A DNA stretch of 64,000 bases. Origin: Bacillus thuringiensis (lineage in GTDB: Bacteria; Bacillota; Bacilli; Bacillales; Bacillaceae_G). The DNA is taken from assembly GCF_001182785.1 (NCBI RefSeq), contig NZ_CP012099.1:3470501-3534500 (forward strand). The letters are read 5' to 3'. Positions within the stretch are counted from its first letter, which is position 1. Each line of letters opens with the position of its first letter. Positions 24,351 through 34,736 of the stretch are shown here, one piece after another. Under the pieces are notes generated by a model, which ran no database searches, had not been told where the DNA came from, and worked only from the letters and a program-made list of their open reading frames with translations. A program made the position numbers and the translations under genes.

Positions 24351-24969
24351 AGTTACTAACCCTTTCTACTTTAAATTGAATACTTTTGAAAAAGAAAAGT
24401 GCCATAATAAAAACTACAATCGTTATAATAGTCACTAAAATAATTACAAAATTATTTAACACGTCTGTATGATTTGTAAGTGTTAACAGAGCTGGTACTG
24501 TTGCAGTAATCCAGGATTCAACGAAGCAAACAATACCTACATAAATATGAATCTTCTTTTTCAATCCATCTTGTAGGAAAAATAAAAACCAAAGGAATGC
24601 CCAAAAGAACCAAATTATTGTACTTTGTAAACTTCCACTCTCATGTAATTGATTCACTATTCCCATAACCGTTGCAATGATAGCAACCCAAAGAGAATAG
24701 TAACCTACACCTGAAGAATCAAGTTTTAATATATTCGTAAGACCAACATATAAATAAGTAAAACCAAATAAAAAAATAGTTCCACTAGATAGGATAGTCC
24801 ACTCATCGGATTGACTTCCTGTAAATAATAAATATAATGGTGTCAAAGTTTGTAATGCCCCTACAAATAAATTAAAGTATCCTACACTTTTGCTATCAAT
24901 GAGTTTAAAAGCTGCTAGTGAATTCATAAATAGAACTGCACCGACAAACAATAATCCCACATTAGTCAT
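24337..24969 (-). CDS. ureI: AmiS/UreI family urea channel
   Basis: This 210-residue integral membrane protein has six to seven helices and matches the AmiS/UreI family (LLFVGAVLFMNSLAAFKLID at the start, LFGFTYLYVGLTNI in the middle). In Helicobacter UreI is a proton-gated urea channel that protects against acid. The position between ureD and a nickel permease supports transport of urea or amide. An AGAAGGGGA ribosome site is present. Whether it is acid-gated cannot be told. Confidence 0.88.
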   Translation of the reverse strand: MTNVGLLFVGAVLFMNSLAAFKLIDSKSVGYFNLFVGALQTLTPLYLLFTGSQSDEWTILSSGTIFLFGFTYLYVGLTNILKLDSSGVGYYSLWVAIIATVMGIVNQLHESGSLQSTIIWFFWAFLWFLFFLQDGLKKKIHIYVGIVCFVESWITATVPALLTLTNHTDVLNNFVIILVTIITIVVFIMALFFFKSIQFKVERVSNYVEK

Positions 24970-24987
24970 AGTATCCCCTTCTCTTAC

Positions 24988-25809
24988 TTAATATTTTCGA
25001 TAGGATGTTAATTCTTCATGTAGACAATGCTCTCTAACAAAACGATGACACTGAAAAAATATAGACTCGATATCCTCTGTATTATGACTAAGTATGCGTA
25101 TGACAAAGCCTTTACATGGTGTAGAAGATATTCCAATTTTCATATTGTTAGTGTTAGATAGTGATGTTTTCAATGCTGCAATTAAATCATTTGTAATGTT
25201 CTCATTAATAACTATGAAAGTACCATAATGGGAATATTGATTTAATATTCCCATTTGATCTAACGACTCTTTGAAAGGGTTTAACAATAGATGATCGTAT
25301 ACTACAAGTTTATTTTCCATATATATTTTTGTTAACGAATCAAAATATTGGTATGTGAACTTCTCCATATTTGGCGACCAACCGGGCGTAACTGAATCGC
25401 ATAAAATCAATGTAGAATTATTTTGCATATATATATTGGTTTTTTGCTTATATGCTGCATCCTTGTACATAATTAACGGGTCTGGTAGATATTCCATAAC
25501 AGCATTCTCACCAATATAAAAATTCAATTCTTGCAAAGCATAACTATTTGGAGTCTTGTAAACTTTCGTTGCCGATTGGCTTGTTATATATGTTTTCGCA
25601 TCTTTACCAACATTTATATTTATAGAATAGAAATCTCCTTTTAAATAGCCTCCACCAGAATTCATAATATAGTAATATGCTCTACCATACTCGTCCAAAT
25701 ATATTGGCTGCGTTACTTTTAAGGCATCTTTATGATAAACCTTAATAGGTACGGTTTTATGTCTCTTTTCCATCACATCAATATTTAAGACACCTGTAGG
25801 GGATTTCAT
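24988..25809 (-). CDS. ureD: Urease accessory protein UreD
   Basis: This 273-residue scaffold binds the apo-urease and recruits UreF and UreG for nickel delivery. The conserved block is [20 protein letters not shown], along with [11 protein letters not shown] and the [12 protein letters not shown] segment. The start at 25809 overlaps the ureG stop as ATGA and follows AAGGA; the frame is open to 25848. It stands after ureG, the gene order of Bacillus urease clusters. Confidence 0.94.
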   Translation of the reverse strand: MKSPTGVLNIDVMEKRHKTVPIKVYHKDALKVTQPIYLDEYGRAYYYIMNSGGGYLKGDFYSININVGKDAKTYITSQSATKVYKTPNSYALQELNFYIGENAVMEYLPDPLIMYKDAAYKQKTNIYMQNNSTLILCDSVTPGWSPNMEKFTYQYFDSLTKIYMENKLVVYDHLLLNPFKESLDQMGILNQYSHYGTFIVINENITNDLIAALKTSLSNTNNMKIGISSTPCKGFVIRILSHNTEDIESIFFQCHRFVREHCLHEELTSYRKY

Positions 25810-26423
25810 TTTTTCAATCCTTCTAACATAATGTTTTGTCGCATCCAATTTATTAATTCTTGTAAACCTTCTTCATCCTTCAAATTTGTAAAAAAGTATG
25901 GTTTATTATGTCGGTAATTTTTCGTATCCTGCTCCATAACTCCAAGATCAGCCCCTACATAAGGTGCCAAATCCGTTTTATTAATTACAAATACATCAGA
26001 TTTGATCATTCCTTGTCCACCTTTACGCGGAATCTTTTCTCCCTGTGCCACATCAATAATATAAATTGAAAAATCCACTAGCTCCGGACTAAATGTGGCA
26101 GCTAAATTATCACCCCCACTTTCAATAAAAATAATATCTAAATTATTATGTCTCATCATAAGTTCTTCAATTGCTTCAAAATTCATAGAAGCGTCCTCTC
26201 GAATTGCTGTATGCGGGCACCCTCCTGTCTCTACACCAATAATTCTATCTTCTGGTAAAACACCTGTTTTCAATAAAATTTTTGCATCTTCTTTCGTATA
26301 AATATCGTTTGTAATTGCTGCAATTTCATAATCTGTATTTAGATGTTTTGTTAACTTTTCAACTAACATTGTTTTCCCAGCACCTACTGGGCCACCGATA
26401 CCAATTCTAATAGGCTTTATCAT
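25806..26423 (-). CDS. ureG: Urease accessory GTPase UreG
   Basis: This 205-residue GTPase powers nickel insertion. It has the P-loop GGPVGAGKT at residues 9-17, the metal-binding Cys-Pro-His in [11 protein letters not shown], the switch region [14 protein letters not shown] and the NKTD base-recognition motif. Unlike some homologues it has no His-rich N-terminus; His residues are instead at the UreE C-terminus. GGAGG precedes the ATG. Confidence 0.96.
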   Translation of the reverse strand: MIKPIRIGIGGPVGAGKTMLVEKLTKHLNTDYEIAAITNDIYTKEDAKILLKTGVLPEDRIIGVETGGCPHTAIREDASMNFEAIEELMMRHNNLDIIFIESGGDNLAATFSPELVDFSIYIIDVAQGEKIPRKGGQGMIKSDVFVINKTDLAPYVGADLGVMEQDTKNYRHNKPYFFTNLKDEEGLQELINWMRQNIMLEGLKK

Positions 26424-26438
26424 TTTATTTTTTCCTCC

Positions 26439-27137
26439 CTATGACATGAAGACCCTTACATTTACATCTTCATGTTGCATTTGATTTATTTCGAATTCAG
26501 GATCATTCAATCCAAAATCCTCTAATGAAAGTATTTGAATTCTATCAATAGATTCACAGATTAATTCATGGCATTCTTGTAATAATTTTTGACCATCTGT
26601 TTGTCCAAGAGGAATGGCTCTCACACCGTTTTGAATTATACTTCCAACACTTGAGTATAAGAAAACTAAGAGCGTTTCTTCTATTGTCATTTTCAATTCC
26701 GCCCCTAATATTCCGTATACGATACTCGGATGACCTTGTAATTTATTACCCATAATATTTTCTTTATATATATTTAAATTTACAAATGAGAACAATTCAC
26801 ACAATAATTTAGAAGTACTTTTACTAATCATTCTATTTGCTTTTCTACATTCAAAAGGCAGTGTTTGTGCTGTTATTAAATCATCTAAAAATGTAATTTG
26901 TTCTCCCTCATTAGTCTTAATTGCTTCGTAAGTACATTTGCAAATTAAGCCATCCGTGTATGTTAATTGGACCTTTATATATCGATTAACCCATTTGAAA
27001 AATTCGGCTTTATTTGTAACTTGTCCCTCTTGAATAAACGTTTCTAATCCAAAAGAGTGACTAAAACTTCCTGTTGGGAAGTTCGAATCACTAATTTGGA
27101 GTAGGTTAAGTAGGTTAAATATGTTTGTGTGAAGCAT
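26439..27137 (-). CDS. ureF: Urease accessory protein UreF
   Basis: This 232-residue helical protein bridges UreD and UreG as a regulator of GTP use. The N-terminal signature LLQISDSNFPTGSFSHSFGLE is diagnostic. The frame is open to 27185, but that GTG has its ribosome site directly abutting. I prefer ATG 27137, which lies inside the end of ureE and implies coupled translation; its own ribosome site is poor. The final 15 bases before ureG hold the ureG ribosome site. Confidence 0.93.
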   Translation of the reverse strand: MLHTNIFNLLNLLQISDSNFPTGSFSHSFGLETFIQEGQVTNKAEFFKWVNRYIKVQLTYTDGLICKCTYEAIKTNEGEQITFLDDLITAQTLPFECRKANRMISKSTSKLLCELFSFVNLNIYKENIMGNKLQGHPSIVYGILGAELKMTIEETLLVFLYSSVGSIIQNGVRAIPLGQTDGQKLLQECHELICESIDRIQILSLEDFGLNDPEFEINQMQHEDVNVRVFMS

Positions 27138-27570
27138 GCTTGAATGGTTTTGGTAATACTCTATTTTCTTTTTGATAAGGAACACCTTCCTTTTTAAGTA
27201 AATCTTCTACTAAGTAGTCATTTGCCAAAATCATGCACCCTTCATCGAATTGTGCTGGTAAATGTCTATTTCCTAAGTTATGAGCAATAATTCCCATTTC
27301 TTTTATTGATGTTGGAGTAATTACAATCACCTCTTCTGGTAATACTTCAATATATACAATTCGATTTTCATCTTCATATAAAATATCACCGTTCTTTAAT
27401 GTTTCTCCACTATCTAAAGACACCCCAATTTCAAAACCAGATTCTGAATATAATTTCTGAACCCTCTTCAGTAAAAGCTCACTAGAAATCGATATTTTAT
27501 CAAGATGCTTTGTTGTATTTGAAAAATTATTCATATTACATACGTTGTTATTAATTTTTTCAATAATCAT
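27115..27570 (-). CDS. ureE: Urease nickel metallochaperone UreE
   Basis: This 151-residue nickel chaperone has an N-terminal peptide-binding-like domain and a C-terminal metal domain with the central GNRHLPAQFDEG, where His in GNRHLP binds nickel, and ends HASHKHI, a short His tail. The Klebsiella protein has a much longer His tail. GGGGGAG precedes the ATG. Its 3' end overlaps ureF by 23 bases. Confidence 0.94.
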   Translation of the reverse strand: MIIEKINNNVCNMNNFSNTTKHLDKISISSELLLKRVQKLYSESGFEIGVSLDSGETLKNGDILYEDENRIVYIEVLPEEVIVITPTSIKEMGIIAHNLGNRHLPAQFDEGCMILANDYLVEDLLKKEGVPYQKENRVLPKPFKHASHKHI

Positions 27571-27588
27571 TTTATCTCCCCCGTTATA

Positions 27589-29301
27589 TCAAAATAAAAA
27601 ATATCTTTGAGCCATAGGTAGTATATCTACTGCTTCACACGTGATTACTTGTCCATCAACTTTAACTTCATATGTCTGCGGATCTACTTCAATTTTTGGT
27701 GTTGCATTATTTAGTTTCATATCTCGCTTCGAAATCTCTCTCGTATTTTTAACAGGTAATACAACTTTATTTAAACCTAATTTTTCTTTAATATTATTCT
27801 CATAAGCTACTTTCGATACAAATGTAATCGAACTTGACTGTACTGCTTTTCCATATGCACCAAACATCTTTTTTTCATAATATGGTTGTGGGGTAGGAAT
27901 CGAAGCATTCTCGTCTCCCATTAATGCCATCACTACCATCCCATTTTTCAAAACCATATCTGGCTTAACACCGAAAAATTGTGGATCCCATATTACAAGG
28001 TCTGCATACTTTCCTACTTCAATAGAGCCAACATATTCTGAAATCCCATGTGTAATAGCTGGATTAATTGTATACTTAGCTATATAACGTTGAATTCTAT
28101 TATTATCGTTATATTCTTTATCTCCCTCTAAACTACCAATCTGCTTTTTCATTTTATCGGCAGTTTGCCAATTGCGAATAATAACCTCGCCAACCCTTCC
28201 CATCGCCTGTGAGTCAGAGCTAATCATGCTGAAAACCCCTAGATCTTGCAAAATATCCTCTGCCGCGATTGTTTCTTTTCGAATCCTTGAATCTGCAAAC
28301 ATTACATCTTCTGGAATATTCGCTTTTAAATGATGACATACCATGAGCATATCTAAATGTTCATCCAGCGTATTCACTGTATATGGCAAGGTCGGGTTCG
28401 TTGAAGATGGTAAAATATTATTCAGCGCAGCAATCTTTATAATATCTGGTGCATGCCCACCTCCAGCTCCTTCAGTGTGGTACGTATGAATAACACGATT
28501 ATCAATAGCTTTTATCGTTTCTTCCACAAAACCACATTCATTTAAAGTATCCGTATGAATAGCGACTTGAATATCATATTTATCAGCAATCTGTAACGAG
28601 TGATTAATTGCTGAAGAAGTCGCTCCCCAATCTTCATGGATTTTCAATCCGATAGCCCCTGCAAATATTTGTTCTTCCAGGGCAGGTAGACTTGAACTAT
28701 TTCCTTTCCCTAAAAACCCAAGGTTTACAGGAAAAGCTTCTGCTGCTTCTAGCATTTTTCTTAAGTTCCAAGATCCAGGTGTTATTGTAGTTGCCTTAGT
28801 CCCTTCTGCCGGTCCTGTTCCCCCACCAATTAAAGTTGTTATACCTGAAGCTAATGCTGTATCAATTTGTTGTGGGGATATGAAATGCACATGTGTATCA
28901 ATACCTCCAGCTGTAACGATTTTCCGCTCACCAGAAATTACTTCCGTTGATGTTCCAATGATGATATCAATGTTATCCATAACTGAAGGATTACCACTCT
29001 TACCTATTGCTGAAATCTTTCCATCTTTTATACCAACATCCGCTTTATATATTCCTGTATAATCAATAATAATTGCATTGGTAATAACAACATCCACAAC
29101 CCCCTGTTCTCTTGTAAGTTGTGAATTTTGTCCCATACCATCCCTAATTGATTTTCCTCCACCAAAGACAGCTTCATCACCATATACAGTGGCATTTCGA
29201 TCAACATGTGCGAATAATTGTGTATCCGCTAAACGAATAGAATCTCCTGTAGTTGGACCATATAAATCAGCATATTGTTTACGTGACATCTTAAAACTCA
29301 T
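27589..29301 (-). CDS. ureC: Urease alpha subunit
   Basis: This 570-residue catalytic subunit hydrolyses urea to ammonia and carbon dioxide. Active-site residues are all visible: HVH at 137-139, the carbamylated Lys220 in GLKIHED, His249, His275, the mobile flap Cys322-His323 with His324, and Asp363 in [16 protein letters not shown] ahead of ATG 29301 and the one-base gap from the ureB stop set the start, 20 codons inside the open frame. The length agrees with bacterial UreC (566-572). Confidence 0.97.
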   Translation of the reverse strand: MSFKMSRKQYADLYGPTTGDSIRLADTQLFAHVDRNATVYGDEAVFGGGKSIRDGMGQNSQLTREQGVVDVVITNAIIIDYTGIYKADVGIKDGKISAIGKSGNPSVMDNIDIIIGTSTEVISGERKIVTAGGIDTHVHFISPQQIDTALASGITTLIGGGTGPAEGTKATTITPGSWNLRKMLEAAEAFPVNLGFLGKGNSSSLPALEEQIFAGAIGLKIHEDWGATSSAINHSLQIADKYDIQVAIHTDTLNECGFVEETIKAIDNRVIHTYHTEGAGGGHAPDIIKIAALNNILPSSTNPTLPYTVNTLDEHLDMLMVCHHLKANIPEDVMFADSRIRKETIAAEDILQDLGVFSMISSDSQAMGRVGEVIIRNWQTADKMKKQIGSLEGDKEYNDNNRIQRYIAKYTINPAITHGISEYVGSIEVGKYADLVIWDPQFFGVKPDMVLKNGMVVMALMGDENASIPTPQPYYEKKMFGAYGKAVQSSSITFVSKVAYENNIKEKLGLNKVVLPVKNTREISKRDMKLNNATPKIEVDPQTYEVKVDGQVITCEAVDILPMAQRYFLF

Positions 29302-29302
29302 G

Positions 29303-29632
29303 CTATCTCCCTCTTTTTGTATAAGATTGAATATCGCCATCCACTTTATTTTTAAATCCATATACTTCTTGTTCCCCTGAATATGGAACTAATTCAATCG
29401 TTTTTTCATCTCCAGGCTCAAATCTTACCGCTGTACCTGCTGGAATATTTAAATGTCGTCCAATTGCTACACTTCGATTGAATTTTAACGCCTCATTCAC
29501 TTCATAAAAGTGGTAATGAGATCCAATTTGAATAGGTCTATCTCCCTGATTTAGTACTTTGACTTTCGTTGCTTTTTTATTTCCATTACATACTATGTCT
29601 TCTTTCGCAAGGATATATTGCCCTGGAATCAT
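29303..29632 (-). CDS. ureB: Urease beta subunit
   Basis: This 109-residue structural subunit starts [12 protein letters not shown] and contains the typical [20 protein letters not shown] and [12 protein letters not shown] blocks. AAGGAAG eight bases upstream and the family start MIPGxY favour ATG 29632 over the in-frame GTG at 29641. It lies between ureA and ureC in a tightly packed trio. Confidence 0.95.
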   Translation of the reverse strand: MIPGQYILAKEDIVCNGNKKATKVKVLNQGDRPIQIGSHYHFYEVNEALKFNRSVAIGRHLNIPAGTAVRFEPGDEKTIELVPYSGEQEVYGFKNKVDGDIQSYTKRGR

Positions 29633-29646
29633 AACATTCACTTCCT

Positions 29647-29949
29647 TTAATGAATTGGTTGATGAATAGTTACTAATTTTGTTCCATCAGGAAAAGTTGC
29701 CTCAACTTGAATATCTGATATCATGTCTGCAATACCATCCATAACATCTTCAGCACTTAAAATGGTTTTTCCAAGCTCCATTAATTCCGCTACATTTTTA
29801 CCATCTCTTGCTCCTTCCAAAATTTCATACGTAATAATAGCAATACTTTCTGGATAGTTTAACTTAAGCCCCCTCTCCTTTCGTCGATAAGCTAAATCAG
29901 CCGCAACAACTACTAGCAGTTTATCAATTTCTCTTGGCGTTAATCTCAT
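29647..29949 (-). CDS. ureA: Urease gamma subunit
   Basis: This 100-residue subunit begins [13 protein letters not shown] and includes [22 protein letters not shown] and the C-terminal [18 protein letters not shown], all family hallmarks. AAGGAAG precedes the ATG. It is the first gene of the leftward ureABCEFGD-ureI-nixA cluster. Upstream on the minus strand TTGAAA and TAGAAT, 16 bases apart, form a likely promoter. Confidence 0.97.
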   Translation of the reverse strand: MRLTPREIDKLLVVVAADLAYRRKERGLKLNYPESIAIITYEILEGARDGKNVAELMELGKTILSAEDVMDGIADMISDIQVEATFPDGTKLVTIHQPIH

Positions 29950-30060
29950 TACAATCTTCCTTTCTGAAGTATTTTAAAACTAAGAATATTCTAAAAATAA
30001 AAGGTGTATTTTCAATGTCCTTTCCGTGTTTTCTCCATGTTTTTTTGCTATCAATCAAAT

Positions 30061-30089
30061 AAAAAAAGAGCCCATCGGCTCTTTTTTTA
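30061..30089. terminator. Terminator of the DUF2164 gene
   Basis: AAAAAAAGAGCC and GGCTCTTTTTTT pair around a four-base loop. It insulates the urease promoter from the upstream genes. Confidence 0.9.
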
Positions 30090-30335
30090 TTTTCCTTCAT
30101 TCTTCTCTAGCACGTATAAATCTTCTTCGATATTCGTTAATTTCTCACTTACAAGCTTTCTTGCATCTCCAATTGCTTGATTGTATGCAAATGGTCCAAC
30201 TAATTTAATCATTTCTTCTATTAAACGCTCTGCTTGGAAACGTCCAATTTCATCTAAATCTTCTTCCATGAAAAATTGCTGAATTTGCGCTACAAGCTCT
30301 TCTTTTTTATCATTTGGTATTTTTATATTCATCAT
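30087..30335 (-). CDS. DUF2164 family protein
   Basis: This 82-residue protein fits the DUF2164 family by its pattern KKEELVAQIQQFFMEE, then IGRFQAERLIEEMIKLVGPFAYNQAIGDA. It is helical and acidic. The function is unknown. GGAGTAAC precedes two adjacent ATG codons. It may share a transcript with the amidase gene 20 bases upstream. Confidence 0.82.
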   Translation of the reverse strand: MMNIKIPNDKKEELVAQIQQFFMEEDLDEIGRFQAERLIEEMIKLVGPFAYNQAIGDARKLVSEKLTNIEEDLYVLEKNEGK

Positions 30336-30354
30336 CGCTGTTACTCCTCTATAT

Positions 30355-30807
30355 TTAAGATAATATCTTCCTTAACTCTACCATAGAAAAACGATTACCA
30401 GGACAGCTTTTTGTAACTCCTTCTAACTCTCTATGACCTAGTATATTTTCTTTCTTTATAGCAAATTGCTTCATAAACATTTTGCATAAAGAATATAATG
30501 CATTCACTTGTGCAGGAGTGGGATCGTATTTATCGAAATTTCCCGTCATACATATTCCAATTGTATGACGGTTATGGTCTTTCGCGTGCGCTCCAATATG
30601 TAAACCTCGCCCTTCCACTACAGTTCCGTCCTTTTCGATAAAATAGTTGTAACCAATCCCGCTCCACCCTTTTACAGTTTGATGAAATTCATGCGTTTTA
30701 TACACGTCCCATCCATCTTCAGCTGTATGGTGAATAATCAGTTTATTTACTTTTTCTAAAGGAACTAATTCATCTTGAAATGTTAGATTGACACATTTAA
30801 TTTCCAT
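30355..30807 (-). CDS. N-acetylmuramoyl-L-alanine amidase (PGRP/T7 lysozyme type)
   Basis: This 150-residue amidase_2-domain enzyme cleaves the lactyl-amide bond between glycan and peptide in peptidoglycan. The zinc ligands appear as HHT near residue 26 and the His and Cys in KSCPGNRF near 135, with the catalytic-site Tyr in GIGYNYFIEKDG and GHRELEG. There is no signal peptide or cell-wall-binding domain, so it may act in the cytoplasm, in phage-like lysis or on imported fragments. GGAGG precedes the ATG. It follows the phosphatase gene by 15 bases. Confidence 0.88.
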   Translation of the reverse strand: MEIKCVNLTFQDELVPLEKVNKLIIHHTAEDGWDVYKTHEFHQTVKGWSGIGYNYFIEKDGTVVEGRGLHIGAHAKDHNRHTIGICMTGNFDKYDPTPAQVNALYSLCKMFMKQFAIKKENILGHRELEGVTKSCPGNRFSMVELRKILS

Positions 30808-30822
30808 TTGAACTGCCTCCTC

Positions 30823-31626
30823 TTAAAAATCAATCATAATAATCGTTTTATCATCTGGCCTTATTCTTTTTTCGCCTTCTAGCTCTTCAATGATTGCTAC
30901 ATATTCGTTTATACTATTCTTTCTTATATATGCAACGGTTTGTTCTAATGACCAATCTGGGTGAAATAACCCGTCTGAACAAATAAAAATTCCACTCACT
31001 TCATCTGTATGTAATTCACCATGTTGTAAATAATGTATCGCTTCTTTCATTCCATTTGCAACTGAATAACCATTTGGCATATTTGCAAGATAACGATTGT
31101 ATTTTAACTGTTCTCGAACATCTTGAAAAACATATTCTTCTGGTACAGATAATCCTTTTTTACGATCTTCTTCCCTCTTCTTTTTTGCTCGTTTACTAAT
31201 TCCTTCAACTGTGTCTTTCGTTAATACTTGCATCGTTCCATTTTGAAAAGTTACGACAATCATACAGTCCCCAAGCTGCGCATATTCAATTTTCTCACCA
31301 ACTATTTGGACTGCCGCGATACATGTGCACCACAAATACTCTTTTTTTCTCGTGTCTACTTCATATTCTAACATTTTGCTTTGCAATGCTTCATTTGCTT
31401 TGGCAACTGCAAATTGTAAACTATGATTCTCTCGTAATGCAGTAAAATAACTTGCAAATAAATGCGAAGCGATGTATGCTCCATTATGTCCCTTTTCATC
31501 ACGAAACGGGACAAGTGGTGTTGCACCGTCACATACACCATAAATCTTATTTTCTTTATTACAAAAATAAGAATCCTCACATTCTTGCTTCAACGGGCTT
31601 TTCTGTTGATATGTTTTTATCTTCAC
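30823..31626 (-). CDS. PP2C-type Ser/Thr protein phosphatase
   Basis: This 267-residue protein shows PP2C metal-binding motifs: EDSYF near residue 20, GVCDGATPL near 35, LGDCMIVV near 120, IFICSDGLF near 220 and the terminal PDDKTIIMID. Target proteins are unknown. The start is a GTG at 31626, nine bases after AAAGGGG; the ATG at 31644 overlaps that site. It probably shares a transcript with the amidase and DUF2164 genes downstream. Confidence 0.82.
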   Translation of the reverse strand: MKIKTYQQKSPLKQECEDSYFCNKENKIYGVCDGATPLVPFRDEKGHNGAYIASHLFASYFTALRENHSLQFAVAKANEALQSKMLEYEVDTRKKEYLWCTCIAAVQIVGEKIEYAQLGDCMIVVTFQNGTMQVLTKDTVEGISKRAKKKREEDRKKGLSVPEEYVFQDVREQLKYNRYLANMPNGYSVANGMKEAIHYLQHGELHTDEVSGIFICSDGLFHPDWSLEQTVAYIRKNSINEYVAIIEELEGEKRIRPDDKTIIMIDF

Positions 31627-31770
31627 AACTGTATCCCCTTTCAAATGATAAAATACTCAAATTCTTTTGATTAATCTAATTTACCTAAATAAACTGTTTT
31701 CACCCAAAACTTTCAATATCATATATAATCTTGAAATAATATGAATTTTTCAGTGAAGGACGGGAAAGAA

Positions 31771-32580
31771 ATGGTCAGATTCCTTGGTGTTATTATCGGT
31801 TCTATTATTATTGCGGTTGCCTTTAATCTTTTCCTTATCCCCCACAAAATTTTAAGTAGTGGAATTGGCGGAATTGCTATTATTTTAGGGATTGTAACCC
31901 CTGTAAACACAGGCATTATTAACTTTGTATTAAACTTACCTATCCTTATTTTAGGGTACATAGGTCTTGGAAAAAAAGTAATTTTTAACACAGTTGTCTC
32001 TGTAGTTGTATTATCTGTTGCATTATACTACGTTCCAGTAAAAGTCGTAGCAACAGATCCATTGTTATCTTCTATCTTCGGAGGTGTCATCGCCGGAGCT
32101 GGTATTGGTCTTGTTTTTAACTGTAATGGATCCACTGGTGGATTTGATATTATCGGTATGCTTTTATCCCGCAAGCGAGACATTAAACTTGGCGGATTCC
32201 TTATTGTTTTAAATACAGTCGTTGTAATAATCGCAGGATTCTTCTTCACTTGGGATGTTGCACTTACAAGCTTACTTTCAATTTATGTAACTGGTAAAGT
32301 AATTGATGCTGTTCATACAAAACATCGTAAAGTTACACTTATGATTGTAACAAATGAAGCAGAAAAAATGAAAAAACAGCTTCTTTCAACTGTTGTACGT
32401 GGAATAACGTTACTTGATGGCGAAGGCGCTTATTCAAGCGAGAAAAAGCGTGTACTTATGACAGTCGTTTCTCGTGAAGAATTAGCAAGTATGAAACTAA
32501 CAATTTCTGAAATCGACCCGAATGCATTCGTTAATATTACAGAAACTGTAGAAGTGTTAGGACTTTTCAGAAGAAGTTAA
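31771..32580 (+). CDS. YitT family membrane protein
   Basis: This 269-residue protein has about five N-terminal helices (residues 5-175) with the GGIAIILGIVTPVNTGIINFVLNLP and GGVIAGAGIGLVFNCNGSTGGFDII signatures, followed by a soluble DUF2179 domain (about 185-265). B. subtilis has several paralogues (YitT, YpjC, YqfU, YvjA) without known function. GGACGGG ahead of ATG 31771 supports this start. The ATG at 31741 lies only about 12 bases after a TATAAT box, so it is probably in the leader. Confidence 0.85.
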   Translation: MVRFLGVIIGSIIIAVAFNLFLIPHKILSSGIGGIAIILGIVTPVNTGIINFVLNLPILILGYIGLGKKVIFNTVVSVVVLSVALYYVPVKVVATDPLLSSIFGGVIAGAGIGLVFNCNGSTGGFDIIGMLLSRKRDIKLGGFLIVLNTVVVIIAGFFFTWDVALTSLLSIYVTGKVIDAVHTKHRKVTLMIVTNEAEKMKKQLLSTVVRGITLLDGEGAYSSEKKRVLMTVVSREELASMKLTISEIDPNAFVNITETVEVLGLFRRS

Positions 32581-32608
32581 AGACTAGGTGGGAATCCACC
32601 TAGTCTTT
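32579..32608. terminator. Terminator between yitT-like and VOC genes
   Basis: AGACTAGGTGG and CCACCTAGTCT form an 11-base-pair stem with a four-base loop between convergent genes. Confidence 0.85.
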
Positions 32609-32971
32609 ATTTTGCATAAATTCAATTCGGTTTCCAAATGGATCTGACACGTAAAATCGAATTACATCTGGTCGTGCATAATCATCAATCACTTTGACAC
32701 CTTGCTCTATAAGCGTTTGCTTAAATTCATTAATTTCATTCACATAAAAAGCTGGATGAGCCTTTTTAGCTGGTGTAAAGTTCTGCTCGACACCAATATG
32801 GACTTCTTGATTTCCACACTTAAACCAACATCCACCTCGTTTTTTCAACTCTTCTGGCTTTGGAATTTCTTCCATACCAATTGTATTCCCATAAAAATCA
32901 CGTGCCTCTTCTTCACACCCTACAGGTGCAGCTACTTGCACGTGATCAATCCCTCTAATATAACTTTTCAT
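32600..32971 (-). CDS. VOC (glyoxalase/bleomycin resistance) family protein
   Basis: This 123-residue single-domain vicinal-oxygen-chelate protein begins with the strand IDHVQVAAPVG and ends FYVSDPFGNRIEFMQN, giving the usual His near residue 9, His in EVHIGVE and Glu near the C-terminus as metal ligands. The substrate is unknown; members include glyoxalases, dioxygenases and resistance proteins. GGGGGAT precedes the ATG. Confidence 0.88.
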   Translation of the reverse strand: MKSYIRGIDHVQVAAPVGCEEEARDFYGNTIGMEEIPKPEELKKRGGCWFKCGNQEVHIGVEQNFTPAKKAHPAFYVNEINEFKQTLIEQGVKVIDDYARPDVIRFYVSDPFGNRIEFMQNKD

Positions 32972-33201
32972 TTTCCATCCCCCCTCTACCCTTATGTTAT
33001 AACAAAATCATTTCAATGTAACTTACAAAGAAATAATAAAACGATATAAGATTCTCTTATTACTGCATTTTATGTTTTTAGTAAAAAAAGAAAATAAATT
33101 CAATTCTGTAACTTCATTTTTTATAGAAATATGGGTTATACCTATATTATAGTTATGAATAGACAAATCTTTTTAGATGCTAGTTGTACGGAGGAAATAT
33201 T

Positions 33202-34734
33202 ATGAGTCGTAAAAAAATTTCATCAACTCAAAGAAAACGTCATCCGAGCATTTCTGGACGTTTGCGAAACCATATGCACGATCGTTCATTAACAGAAATG
33301 TACGCATCTCTGTTCGAACACAATCCTGATAGTATTATTTCACTCAATTTAGAGGGAACTATTTTACATATTAATCCTTCTGCTGAAAGAATACTTGGTT
33401 ACACTTCTTTAGAATTAGAACGTAAAAACATTACCTCTATTTTAGAAGCTCATATTTCTGAGCAAGTATTACAATATATAAAAACTACTAAAGCGGACAA
33501 TCAACAAGAGTATATCCTATCTATTTATCATAAAGGCGGCTATTTACTAGATGTCATAACAAAACTAGTTCCTATCTTTTCAAAAAATCGGTTAACCGGT
33601 GTATATGCAATAATGAAACCTCTTGAAAAATCAGAAAGAATTGAACAAAGATTAAAAGAAAGTGAGAAGAGATTACGTACATTAATGAATGCAATGCCTG
33701 CATTTGTTATATTTAAGGATCATGAAGGCCGTTGGCTTGAAGCAAATGACTACGCCCTTACATGTTTCAATTTCCACCATGTACCTTATCACGGAAAAAA
33801 GGACAATGAACTCATTCAATATAATGAAGCGTACCGAGAAGGTTTTTTACACTGTGAAAAAGTTGATGAACTCGCATGGCAACAAGGGCAAATTCTTCAT
33901 GGAGAAGAATTTATTATACATAGGGATGATTCCGACCTAATCTTAAGCATATCAAAAGTCCCTCTTTATCATCCCGACGGTTCCCGTAAAGGTCTTATCG
34001 TGATGGGAAGAGATGTTACCGAGCTAAAAGAAACTGAAAAGTTATTAAGAAAATCAGAAAAGCTCGCGGTAGTCGGACAACTGACAGCTGGAATTGCCCA
34101 TGAAATTCGAAATCCGCTCACTTCTCTAAAAGGCTTTTTAACATTACTACTCCCTGAAATAAATGAGGAAAATAAATGGTATGTCGATGTGATGTTAAGC
34201 GAAATTTCACAAATGGAATCTATCACGAGTCAATTTATGGCAATGTCTAAACCACAAGTATTGTCTATGCAAACTTGTAACATACAAACTTTAATTGAAG
34301 AGGTAGTCACATTTATTTTACCGACTGCTATTATGCATAGTGTTCATATCATTATGGATCACTTTGATTACAAACATGATATTCAATGTGATGGTAACCA
34401 ATTAAAACAAGTTTTCATAAATATATTAAAAAATTCTATAGAAGCAATGCCAAATGGCGGAAATATTTTAATACAAACAAAACCAGTAGAAGATTCCTTT
34501 ATCTTAATACGCATTATGGATGAAGGTTGCGGTATCCCAGAAAATCGTATCTCTCGTTTAGGTGAACCATTTTATAGTTTAAAAGAAAAAGGCACAGGAC
34601 TAGGTTTAATGATATGTTACAAAATAATTGAAGAACATCATGGTAAATTACACATTTCAAGCGAATTAAATAAAGGTACTATCGTTGATATTCAGTTGCC
34701 ACTTTCTTCATCTCATCTTGCAATCCAGTCTTAA
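33202..34734 (+). CDS. Soluble PAS-domain sensor histidine kinase (sporulation kinase-like)
   Basis: This 510-residue kinase has two PAS domains (about 30-140 and 155-280), a dimerisation/phospho-acceptor domain with the His in GIAHEIRNPLTS near residue 302, and an ATPase domain with the N box VFINILKNSIEAMPNGG, DEGCGIP and KGTGLGLMI. There are no membrane segments and no response regulator gene beside it. Orphan kinases of this kind in Bacillus feed the Spo0F-Spo0A phosphorelay, so a sporulation input is likely but inferred. TACGGAGG sets the start at 33202. A strong terminator follows. Confidence 0.9.
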   Translation: MSRKKISSTQRKRHPSISGRLRNHMHDRSLTEMYASLFEHNPDSIISLNLEGTILHINPSAERILGYTSLELERKNITSILEAHISEQVLQYIKTTKADNQQEYILSIYHKGGYLLDVITKLVPIFSKNRLTGVYAIMKPLEKSERIEQRLKESEKRLRTLMNAMPAFVIFKDHEGRWLEANDYALTCFNFHHVPYHGKKDNELIQYNEAYREGFLHCEKVDELAWQQGQILHGEEFIIHRDDSDLILSISKVPLYHPDGSRKGLIVMGRDVTELKETEKLLRKSEKLAVVGQLTAGIAHEIRNPLTSLKGFLTLLLPEINEENKWYVDVMLSEISQMESITSQFMAMSKPQVLSMQTCNIQTLIEEVVTFILPTAIMHSVHIIMDHFDYKHDIQCDGNQLKQVFINILKNSIEAMPNGGNILIQTKPVEDSFILIRIMDEGCGIPENRISRLGEPFYSLKEKGTGLGLMICYKIIEEHHGKLHISSELNKGTIVDIQLPLSSSHLAIQS

Positions 34735-34736
34735 AT

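Noticed and set aside
26095..29380. Several plus-strand ORFs of 60-100 codons inside the urease cluster
   Set aside because: They are shadows of ureG and ureC, whose motifs and order are unmistakable.
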